Position numbers and translations under genes: made by a program. From positions 156,122,676 to 156,186,675 of the forward strand of contig NC_072792.1 in NCBI RefSeq assembly GCF_028583425.1: a stretch of 64,000 nucleotides of DNA, written 5' to 3'. Source of the DNA: Eublepharis macularius (taxonomy: Eukaryota; Chordata; Lepidosauria; Squamata; Eublepharidae). Positions 43,501 to 55,500 of this stretch are shown piece after piece (positions within the stretch are counted from its first letter, which is position 1; each line of letters starts with the position of its first letter). Under the pieces are notes generated by a model. It saw only the letters and a list, made by a program, of their open reading frames with translations. It did no database searches and had not been told where the DNA came from.

Positions 43501-46500
43501 TGTCCTAGCTGAGCCATACTTGCCGTTACTGTGCATGAATGAGGTGTCATAACACACATGTACACAAGTTAGTGTCTGCAGTAGAACAGCAGGATTTGAG
43601 TCTAGTGGCACCTTGGAGACCAATAAGATTTTCAAGGTATGAGCTTTCAAGAGTCAAAGCTCCCTGTGTGAGCCACACAGGCCATATTTCATGGCCTTTT
43701 TGCATGTTATGGTGCAGTAAACTCCAAGCAACTTTCCAGAGCTGCCTCCTCCCAGCTTGCCCTGTCCTGCCTTCTCCCTCCAGGCTTTCTGACCCTGCTG
43801 TGAGAAAGCGACAACTCACTTTTAGTCCCAATCCATTTTGAGAACCACAGCTTTAAAGGATTGTGAGAGTTATGGTGGTTGTGGGTTTTCCGGGCTGTAT
43901 TGCCGTGGTCTTGGCATTGTAGTTCCTGACGTTTCGCCAGCAGCTGTGGCTGGCATCTTCAGAGGTGTAGCACCAAAAGACTGAGAGATCTCTTGTCTTT
44001 GGTGCTACACCTCTGAAGATGCCAGCCACAGCTGCTGGCGAAACGTCAGGAACTACAATGCCAAGACCACGGCAATACAGCCCGGAAAACCCACAACCAC
44101 CATCGTTCTCCGGCTGTGGAAGCCTTCGACAATACATTGTGAGAGTTGCTATTCAGGGAGAGTGTTCCAGAATGTCAGTCTCCCAGGTGCTGTGTAGATG
44201 AGCCAGAGTAGAACCTGAGCTTGTTCTCAGCCAAGCGCCTGCCGGGCTGTCCTTTACAGAGTGGAAGCATCCTTGGGGGTCCCCACTCTGGTTTGAGACG
44301 TAGGACAGCAGATTCAACAGTGTAACCAGTCAGATTCTAGGCAAACGCAAAATGATTCTCCTCAAAAGGAAAAATGTGCTTTGCATGTGCTTGGGGCACT
44401 TTGCCCATAGGCTTAGTTTCAGCTTTTCTTCAAATAGAGGAAATGAACAAAGTTGTTGCCTTGGACTTTTTTTTACATGGTTCTGAACTGGATAGCTTTA
44501 AGGGTACCAAGCAATGGGAGTTTTGCTATGTCAGAGCTGTATCTTGTATGTTCCTCATGAGAATCTCCCCCCCCCCCACCTTTTCACTCACAGGTTGAAC
44601 AGGTGAAATTGCTAGACAGATTCAGTACAAGCAGCAAGTCACAAACTGGAACACTTTACCTTACAGCCACTCATCTCTTATTTATAGATGCCAACCAGAA
44701 AGAAACATGGGTAAGGATTCTGAACGTACCATCTCGTTCCTTCAATTACATTTTGTTCCTTGGCGTTGTGCATCTTCTGAGGGCAAAATAGACTGAGGCA
44801 CATGACTCCCCAAAGTTAGTGTCCTGGCTTGTCATGAGCACGATATTGATCCTTAGGGAAGTAGAGATATGGGTCTGTGATGAGCATATTGACCAGAAGG
44901 TGAATGTCTTAAACTGTCTGAGGCAAAGGTTGCAGGCATGAAGCGCAGTCTAGATAGGGGGGTTGTAGTGCGGGGGAGAAGCCAATAGCCATGGTGCATG
45001 TCAGTATCCACAGCACAAATGGAAACTCAGAGGCCATACCGCAGAGAAGAAAGTGTAGGGCCGATTCCAGACGGCCCTCCCCATTCCGAAACGTCGCGCG
45101 TCATCGCGCGGAAAACGCAAAATACCGTGTTTTCCGCGCGACGATGCGCAACGTTTCGGGACGGGGAGGGCCGTCTGGAATCGGCATAGCTCTATGGTCT
45201 GGGAAGTACAACTTAGGTTACTAGGCAGGAGGTTAAAGTCCACAGAGTCTCCAAGGCTGCATTCTCAGAAATGCTGCCTATTCTGCAATCGATCCCACTA
45301 GAAAAGTGGATATCCGGCCTCTGTGTGCTGACCTTCTAGTAAAAAAAGGCTCCACTTGTTCTTTGAGGGAGTTATCAAACACATGAACAACAGTGATCTG
45401 GTAGACATTATGTACTAGGCTATAGAGGGACTTTATCAAAAGCTTTTGGCAAAGTCCCTCACCAAAGTGGATCCTGAGTTGTGGGTTCAGAGAACAGGTT
45501 CTTTTGTGGACTAGGGCAAGAGGCAGCGGAGAATAGCAGTTCTTGCAATGGAGAGAAGTAAGCCTTGAGGTTCCACAAAAGGTTACTGTTGGGACCGATG
45601 CTATTTAATTTGTTCATAAACAGTCAGCAGTTGGTGGTGAACATCAAGGTGGCAACATTTGCAGATGATGCCAGATTACTCAGGATGGTAAAAACTAAAT
45701 CAGTGTGTGAAGAGCTGGAAAAAGATTTCTTCCAAACTTGCTACTTAATATGGCAGATGAGGTTCAGTTTGAATGAGTACAGTGGTGCATATTGGGGCAA
45801 AAATCTTCAATTGAAATATAGATTTAAATGGCTGGTGACGGACCAAGGAAAGAGATAATGAGGGCCTGGAGGATAGATTGATGAAAATGGTTCAGTGTGA
45901 GGCTCCAGTGAAAAAACTCAATGTTAAGCTAGGTGTTAGTAGAAAAGGGATTGAGGAGAAAAGGCCTTGTGTAGGAATATAAGGGTGCCATTTCAGAATA
46001 CGGTTCTAGTTGCTGAATCTCAAAAAGGATACTGAAGGCCTGAAAGAGTCATGGAAAAGGGTCATCAAAATGATCCTGTGGTAGAGCACCTTCCCTGGGA
46101 TTAAGGCGAAGGAGGCTTTTTAGTTTACAGAAAGGGTTACAAAATGGCACGTGACAAAAGTTGGTAAAATTAATTACGGAGTAGAGAAAATGAATAGAAA
46201 GAATTTTAATGCTGTTACTCATGAGAACCCAGTGAAGTTCTGTGTTCAGGATAGATTCAGGTAACACAATATGATCAAAAACAAATTGGACATGACATGT
46301 TGAGGTGTTGATTTTATGATGTTGTCATTTAAGTTTGGTGGATCTGTTCAGAGCTGTCAGTCATCCTTTCTGGGTCTTGTGTGTTACAGATACTGCACCA
46401 CCACATTGCTGCCGTGGAGAAACTTGCCTTGACAACATCAGGGTGCCCTCTGGTGATCCAGTGCAAAAACTTCAGGATAGTTCATTTCATTGTTCCCAGG

Positions 46501-49500
46501 GAGAGAGACTGCCATGATATTTATAATTCCTTGCTTCAGCTGTCTAGACCAGGTAATTGACTGGCTGCCTCCATCTCTGGAGTGCCTTGGACTAACATAT
46601 GCCTTTGGTTGTTCTCCCAAAATTAACCACCAGGGGTCAGACTTCTTTCTCTTTCCCCCCCTTTTCTTGAATTGTTCAGCAAGATACGATGAACTTTATG
46701 CCTTCTCATACAATCCAAAGCAAAGCGAGGCGGTGCGAGCTCGAGGCTGGCAGCTTATTGATCTTGCAGAAGAGTACAATCGGATGGGTGTGCCCAACTC
46801 TAACTGGCAATTGTCAGATGCAAACCGTGATTATAAGGTAAGAGATTACCTGCCCCTATGGAGGAAAAGTTCTGAAAGCTTGCATTCTTTCTGTAAATTG
46901 GGGGTGTTTGAAATGATGGTTAAATTGGTGGATGTTTTCCTTTGGCACTGACATAATTGTCAGAAGTTTGGTTTATTCTTTCTTCCCATGAAAAAACTCT
47001 GTTTTAAAAGGCTTCTGGGTGCCTTGTTTTTTTTCAGCCTTTCCATAGCTCTTGAGTGAGTTCGTGCCCCATTGTGTGCACAGGTGATGGATGACCCTAG
47101 CTGATCAGTGGGTAGATAATCTAGAGGAATTTAGTTAGACCCCCTTCCCTGCTATTACAGGGCTCACACCAGCAGTGAGGGAGGGCTGCAAATAACCTTC
47201 AGATCTCTTATAGTTGTGGGTTTCATTAGCTGCATTTTACATTTTTCTCTCCCTAACTAAAGAAAAGAACGTAAACGGGCATTTTTGTTTTGTTTTCAGT
47301 GGCAGAAGTTGATTTTATTGAAGGCTCCTTTTGGCGACTCTATCGCCCCAATTCCCTAATTTTCCTCCTGTATCTTAATGAACTGCTTTGCCTCTTCCCT
47401 TGGCAGTACTGTGCACTTCTTACATGTCAGGAGAATTTTACTCCAGGGGTGTGTTGAGCTGCTTACTGGATATTTTTATTGGTTTTCCTAAAATGATAAC
47501 TGAGCAGTATCTCATCTGTTATCCAGCATTTTGGTTCTTTCCCCCCCCTGGGGGCAGGGGCTGTACTTCGGTGTAGTATTTTATTACAAAATGGCTTGGA
47601 TCACACCTAGATTTCTGTAAGAGTGTGTCCGTGTCCGTGTCCGTGTCCGTGTCCCTTCCTTCCCAGGAATAGCCTTTGGGCGAGGGGGACAGGGTTCCGT
47701 TTCCATGCAAGGGAGGAATCGGTAAAGATGGCACACATGCTGCTTGCACCCACGGAAATCTCGGCAGCATCCAAGCCGTTTACACCCTTTGGTTCCTTCT
47801 GTTAATTGTCAGCTTCAAAACTATAATTTTAAAAATTTGAGGTCTGAGGTGACTAATTTTATGTGCCTTTGTAACACGTTCCCATTTTTTGTCTCTCCTC
47901 CTTGTTAGTGTTTAATAGAAAATGTCACATTATTTTTTTCTGTACAAAAAAGCACTCGGCCCCTCAAGAAATGTGTAGGGAAGGACACGTTTTACTGTTT
48001 CATAAGTCCTCATTTTGCTTGTTGCCACTGACATTTTTTCAGGCCTGAAGAGAGAAAAAGTTTTCCTGTGAGGGGCTGAGAAAGCTGGGTGTGGAGTGAG
48101 GTCATTGCCAAGCAGCTAAACTCCTGCTCAGTAGCAACAAGCCTCTATAAAGATGTGGGGTTTTTTTTTCACTTTATGTGCTAGGCAAGTGGGCCCTGTT
48201 GCACATGATGTCCCTAATAACGCAGCATCATGAACAATGCTGCTTTGCTACTGTCGTCTTTTCCATAACCTTTTCCTTTTCCATATGTCCTTTTCCATAA
48301 CCCCCTTTCTTAAGGTAGAGCATAAGCCGGTGCACCTTCCTTCGTGTGGGGCTGTCCTCTGTTCCCATTTGTCAAGACATTTTCTAGAGGCTGGATAGCC
48401 TGTCAGTTTCTAATGAAAGAGGGATCTGCTGGCGCTTCACCAACCAGGCCCACCCAGTTGATTTCAATGGATGCCTCATCTTGGGTTTGTGGGTGTTCAT
48501 TACAATTCCTTTTATTCCCTTCTCTCTCAGATCTGTGAAACTTATCCCAGAGAACTTTATGTTCCTAGGAGTGCAAGCAAGCCCATAATTGTTGGCAGTT
48601 CTAAGTTCCGAAGCAAAGGAAGGTTCCCTGTGTTGTCATATTACCATAAAGATAATGAGGTATAGTCTGATTTCCTTTCAGTGCAAGTGGGCTAAAGGCT
48701 GTTTTCCAACCTGGGAAAAGACAAGAGGGTTAGTGTAGGAACCTGGGCTGTTTGATCTATGGTAGTTCTGCAAAAATGAGTGCTAGTGGCACATAACAAT
48801 ATGGTGCGCTAATGCTGGGTTAAGTTTTAAGATTTAGAACTTTTAAGTTTTTCATGTAACAGTTATCTATACTGGGAGGGGCGTTAAGTTTTCAAAAGTT
48901 CAACACCCACCCCCCCAGCAGTAGAGGAGAGGAGTTGATTCTATAACTAATATCTTGTATGGAATGTTAAAAAACAAAATGTTGTGTCTTGGGAGTTGAA
49001 ACTGGCCTGTGTCCGCTATGTATGTTCTTATTTATAATTCATACTGCCTTTTTTAGATACTAATCTGGATCTGTCATCTTAGATTTATCCCTAAAATTAG
49101 AGAAATGCTCTGTCTTTATAGAAAGTACAAACCATAAACTGTGTGAAAGCGTGCATTTCCAGAGTCCAGTGTTGTGTGTTCAGAGACGGAGCATCACAGC
49201 ACTGGTTTTAGCTTCTCTTGTGCAACCCGTGGAATAATCTCAGGATGCTGCTAAAGTGCTTGCTTAGGTCCGTTGCTGCCTGCGTCTTATTTTTGCCTCT
49301 CCATCTTCTTGCTAGGCCGCCATTTGCAGATGTAGTCAACCTCTTTCTGGGTTCAGTGCCAGATGCTTGGAGGATGAGCACATGTTGCAAGCAATCAGCA
49401 AAGCCAATCGTTCTAATTGTTATATGTATGTTGTGGACACCAGACCTAAGGTATGTGTCTAGATGCTGATTTTTTCAGTATTCAGCTTTTTCAATGTTAG

Positions 49501-52500
49501 TACTGAGGTTCTAGGATAGGGAGGAGAGGAGTTACTGTTGCATTAAAGTAGGTGTAGGGGGTGGTAATTGATGCTTGATCCCTTTTGGAGGAATTTGCCT
49601 ACTCATTTAAGCTTGTTGGCCAGGATCCAGAGGACTGTGCAGCTTGCTGTTATGCTTCTCAAGACAGTAGTCCTCCATGCCACAGATCAAACCACTCTTG
49701 AAACCGTGAGGCGGGGCTCAGAAGCACTTGGTGATGTGTTAGGGGCCTTTGTTTCAAGGAAAAATCCTCACTGAGCATGCCCTAAACCCTTTTGTACACC
49801 AGAGGTTTTATCCATTTCTAACTGTATTCCCCTCCTCCCCGCCCTGGAAACCAGAGCAGCATATGTAGGGTTCCCAAGTGACATCCCTTGCAGGTATTGA
49901 CCTAGATCTTCTTCGTTTCAGGAGGTTGTTGGATCACTTGCATCCAGATCATTCCCTGCTCTGAGTAACTCTTTGGATCCTGGCTGTTGTTTCCTACACT
50001 TCTAGGATATGTAGCTTTGATAAGTGGGGCAATCTCCATCCCTGTATTGTGTAACCTGTGGCCTGTCATTGACTACACAGAGGACGGTTTCTGGCACTTC
50101 CTGTTCCCAAAATTCAGTGTGGTTCGAGACCTGACTTAGCAGCAAAAAGTTCATGAAGAACTGCAAAATCATTCTAAAATTTGGAAACCAAATGGTCCTA
50201 CTTCTCCATATTGTGTCCTTCGCAAACACAATAAAATAGAAAAAGGTTGTTTTTTTTCCTGCCTTACGATACTTTTACCTTCCTTGTCTTTCAGCTGAAT
50301 GCAATAGCAAACAGAGCAGCAGGTAAAGGTTATGAAAATGAAGACAACTATTCTAATATTAGATTCCAGTTCGTTGGTATTGAAAACATCCATGTAATGA
50401 GATCCAGCCTGCAGAAACTTTTGGAAGGTAGGTGTATATACGTGTTGCTAACTGGCATAAAAAAGCTGATGAATAGAAAAGGCTAGAGGTCTCTTTTTAA
50501 AAATGTAATATATGAAGAAAACATATTACATAAAATACTGAAGTTAGTATCTAATTCTATGGGCACGTGTGAGCAAGAAGAGTTGTGAACTCCTGCAATC
50601 TGTCTGATTTGAGGAAATTGGCTTGTTGTGGGGAATATCCATCAGTGTTTCCCCATTAAAGCCCTTTTAAACTTAATGAAATTTCATTTAGACTAAACCT
50701 TTTGGTTTTCTCTGATGTGCGAACAAGCGTTTATCATAACAACAAATCAAGCTTGTCTTGGCATCGCAGTAAGCCAGTCTCTTAAATGCTGCACATGAAA
50801 AGCTACCTTGAGTTTATGCAAGTCTCATGAACATATTTCTTTAACTTGAGTACTTTGTTACCCTGTTACCCTTGTTACCCTGGGATAATGGATTCATTAT
50901 GCCAAAGGAGGAGCCAGTTCTCATAGTCATTGTGATTGCCACAGCTGCAGTGCTGATTTTCATCGTTACGTACTTAAAGGGTAAAGGCCGATGTGATTCT
51001 CTAAAAACACAAGAACGTACACTAGTAGGGAACCACGTCCAGCTTCCACGATCAATGCATCTATTTAAAGAGGTGTTTCATTAGCAGAAGAATTCCACTC
51101 ACACCTATGTTGCAAAGAAACAGTTTAGACCAGCTTGCTGCCATGGGTTGAGCAAGCATACAGGAGAATTAAGGCTTGGGTGGGGAGGGATGTACCCATT
51201 TGCTTTGCATGTAATTGTTGTGAGCAGTGTGAACAGGACCTTAGCCTTCTACTTCCAACAAACATGTATTATACCGAACAACACGTAATCATATCTTTTT
51301 TGTTTCATGTAACATTGTCATATTTCTAACAACACTGGTGTAGTCAAAGGAAAAGTTTGCTCATGTAGTTAGCAGGCCTGGATTTCTGTTTTTTTTTTAA
51401 TGATTCAGACACTTCGAACAATTAGAGGAACTTTTACTCATAGCAGAAGAAACTGCTACTGTTTGAACTTAACCTCTGGGTCTCTTTCCGTTCTAGTCTG
51501 TGGTACGAGAGGGCTTTCTGTCAACGACTTTCTATCTGGTTTGGAGAGCTCTGGGTGGCTGCGTCACATCAAAGCTGTTTTGGAGGCCGCTATCTTCTTA
51601 GCCAAAGTAATTTGCATATTTTAATTTTTGGATGGTGGGAAGATACAGTTCGTGTTTGACAAGCAGTTACAATCCTGGCGATGTGACAGAACTGCCAGAA
51701 TCCTAAAAGTTCCCAGCAGTCCCGAGTAAATAAATGATTTCTTGCCTAAGTTTAGGAAAACAGAAATCCAACAGGAGTTCAGTTTCTTGTGATTATGTTC
51801 ATAGGACCTCCACGCCTGCTCCATGTTGACAGTGTTGTCAGCTGTAATGGTGCCCGACCATCTGTTGTTATGGGGTGGGGGGTGGATTCGACTGACTTTC
51901 TCTCCCTTCGTCTTTGGACAGTCAGAGCTGTAAGTGCGTTCCGAATTCCCTGCAGCCTGTTGTGCTGGTGGTGGAGCAGATCCAAGCCAAGATCTCTCTT
52001 GCCGTAGCAGGGAAGCTGCAGGTGGTGATCAAGGCCCGTTTCTGCAAATGGCACAGACTGTACATTTGAAACAGACTGAATTAGTGGGATGCGTTTTTCC
52101 TCTTTGTCACACAGACATAAGTGAGGTTTGTTGTCCTCTTACAGGCAATAGCTTTTGAAAGCGCAAGCGTGCTTGTACATTGTTCTGACGGCTGGGACCG
52201 GACATCTCAGGTGTGTTCCCTGGGTTCTCTATTGCTGGATCCCTTTTATAGAACAATTAAAGGATTCATGGTAAGTACTTAAGTCAAGTCAAACTTGTTT
52301 GTCTTTGTAGTTGGCACATGCTTGAAACTTTTTTGTAAACTGTCCTAAAGACAGATTCCCTCGCAAGGATGGATGTTGTGAGTCCACACCTGACTCTCCT
52401 TGCTAAAGGTAGTTTCAGACAGTAGAGATGTTGTTCTGCCGTAGAACAGCAAGATGTGAGTCTAGTAGCACCTCAAAGGCCAATAAGATTTTCGTGAGTC

Positions 52501-55500
52501 AAAGCACCTCTAGTCGGATACCAGGTTTTTGACGAAGGGAGCTTTGACTCTCGAAAACTTTTACCTTGAAAATCTTGTTGGTTGTTAAGATGCTACTGGA
52601 CCCGAATCTTGTTGAAGATGCTTATCTCTACATTTATAGACAAGCTTAAGATCCAAATGCAAATGAATTTTTAATCGGTAGGACACAGGATTGCAGCCAA
52701 CACCTGCTTTTAAAACAATTTAAATGAATTTGGTTTCCAAACCCATAAGGAAAATTAGCCACTAGTAATTTCCTATAATGAGTATGTACTACAGGTTCTG
52801 CTGTGCTGGAAAAAGCCCATTTACTTGCTATGTTGGTTTTAAGTCTTCCTTAATCTTAGTTGTATTGGATTGATTATGTTCTTCAACATTTGAGAGCCAG
52901 TTTGGTATAGTGGTTAAGAGCAGCAGGACTCTAATCTGGAGAGCCAGGTTTGATTCCCCACTCCTGCACCTGAAGCCAGCCGGGTGACCTTGGGTCAGTC
53001 ACAGCTTTTCTATGGCTCTCAGCCCCACTCACCTCACAGGGTGATTGTTGTGGGGATGATAATAACATACTTTGTAAACAGCTCTGAGTAGGTTTTAAGT
53101 TGTCCTGAAGGGCGGTATATAAATCAAATATTATTATTAATGTTATTGTCAGTTCCTGGAAGGTAGATCCCTCAGTCCCTCTCCAGGGAACACACACTGG
53201 TTCCAGTAGAAAAGGCTTTATTCAGGATTTTACAGTTCAGGCCTGATCTCCATCACAGAGCTTGGTAGAAGTGACAATTCAAACAACAGGTCAATATTAT
53301 ACTTCAGTTTTCCCGCGTTCCAGCAACAGTTACGTTTTGGCGCGCAGGGGTACACTGTTTCTGTGAGAACCCATTATAGTTATGGCTAAGCAGTGAGTAC
53401 ACAATACTGAATTCTCAGCATCTGGGCAAAGTAACAAAGGCAAGCGCTTGGAGTCTCCAAGGTAGTTTCTAGCTTGGAGATGCATAGTTCTGTAAGATAA
53501 CAGGAGGCCCATCCTGGCTGGAGGAATAACGGTTATAATATGAAAAGAACATGGCTACTGAGAGAATACAGCAGGGTAGACATTAGACATTCAATATACT
53601 GTGGCATCAGTGACAGAACAAACAAACAAACAAACATGGCATGGATATACAGAGACATGACAGTTATTATTTTTCGCACTTAACTTTAAAACTAATATAT
53701 ACTGAAGATGGGACTTTTCAGAGAACTACCCCGATATTTAAAAAGAGCCCCGTGGCGCAGAGTAGTAAGCAGCAGTACTGCAGCCCAAGCTCTGCTCACG
53801 ACCTGAGTTCGATCCTGGCAAAAGCCGGGTTCAGGTAGCCGGCTCAAGCTTGACTCAGCCTTCCATCCTTCCGAGGTCGGTAAAATGAGTACCCAGGTTC
53901 CTGGGGGTAAAGTGTAGATGACTGGGGAAGGCAATGGCAAACCACCCTGTAAAAAGTCTGCCAAGAAAACGTCGTGATGTGACGTTCCTGCAGCATAAAA
54001 ACAGGGATAGCATTTCTGGGAGCAGAGTTTGTTTCTACAGGACTAATGCCTAGTTGTTTTCCAGGTTTTGGTAGAAAAAGATTGGATTGCTTTTGGACAC
54101 AAGTTTTCAGACAGGTAATGGTCTCTAGAACTGAGTGCTTCAAAGATGTTGTGTTTTTCAGTGTATACTGTTAAATTTTTATGTTAATATTTCGTTTCTA
54201 TGCCTGCATATTTGTAATCTTATAGGAAGGTGCATTCTGTTAGCCTAGCAGAAGGTTTCATCTAGCTTTAGAATTCTTGTTTGGCTGGGACATTTTAAGA
54301 ATGGAATTTTCCCACTGAGTTTCCCAACCCAAGATGCTGGGGAAGGTTCAGAGCACTTGAGTTTTTAAAAGCCCTGCCTTCTATATGTGGTGCATCTCTT
54401 GCTTATCAACTTATTAATGTGAGACTTGTACCTCCCATGGAGGTACTCAGTGCTAGTCCCGATTGCCCTTTTAGAACGGTAGACCATGTGCGTGCTTGCT
54501 CATGCTGCCTCTTCCATGAATATGTATTCATACATAGGTATCTTGAATTGATCCCAGAAAACACAAGAATGCATTGTAATCTGGCCACTTGTCTTGCTTG
54601 GAATATATATTTTGTATTGATTGATTTTTTAAAAAAATATTTATATCCTGCACTCTCCAGCATCTGCCTGAGGCAACTTTTGATAAGCTTGTAAAACTGA
54701 TAAATTTCTAATACAATTTTTAAAGAAAAATCTTACTCATTTTGATGTTTTTGGCAAGACTTCAGCTCTATTTTTTGTTTTTTGGCAACTCAATGGGTTT
54801 TATTTGACTTGCATATGTTTCTCTGGGGTGTTTAGCAGCACCTAAGTACTCATCAGCCAGGTTTCAAAAGCGGGCCCAAGAAAGGCTTTGGAATTGCATT
54901 TTTCAAACAGCAGCACTCTCCCCCCCCCCCAAGTCCTGTAGCAAACACTTTTTGAAACTGGGAGGTTGCTGTTCAGACATGACCAATGGGCTATTTCTTC
55001 CTGAATTAAACTGGATCCTGGCCAATATTATTTTTCTTTGTACATATCTACTAATTATTGTCTCCTAAATGAGACCAAACTCAGCATGTGTGTTATAATG
55101 TGGCTGTACAGGACTAGTTGTTGTCCAGTATTTCCATTGATTGGATCCAGACTAAGTTTTCCGGTAATGGAAGGCACTTCTAACAGCAGAACAGAACTTT
55201 CCTGCTGCTACTCTGCCACTGCAGCTGATCTATCTCCCTGAAATGCTGTTCATGGGAGACAAGGGGGCCCTCAGAAATGGCACGTGCAGCAAGTCGGGGG
55301 GTCTACAGGAAGAGGGAATTGTCAGAAATTACACCTCTCTTTCTGGTAGCGGAAAATTTAATCCAGATCCAACCCCTTGTGTTTTATCCTTACATTTTTC
55401 TTGCAGCTCTTATAATTTGTAGAATAGGATTGCAGGCAACTTTTTTTTGCTAATAAAACCAACAAGTAGAAACCCCAGTGGCTTTATTGTCATACCAATA

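Larger units (their letters stand above)
43872..44135. mobile_element. Penelope-like palindromic repeat, family A, 264 bp
   Basis: Exact 12-bp duplication ATTGTGAGAGTT on both sides (43860-43871 and 44136-44147). The left arm runs from GGTTGTGGGTTTTCCGGGCT to TAGCACCAAAAGAC; the right arm is its reverse complement, extended by CATCGTTCTCCGGCTG and ending CCTTCGACAATAC. Arms of about 110 bp surround a 15-base centre, TGAGAGATCTCTTG. Both arms carry an intact hammerhead-like core. MTMR6 intron 1. Confidence 0.88.

Noticed and set aside
50872..51084. Frame with a hydrophobic stretch in MTMR6 intron 7
   Set aside because: No homology or splice support; a single chance membrane-like segment.
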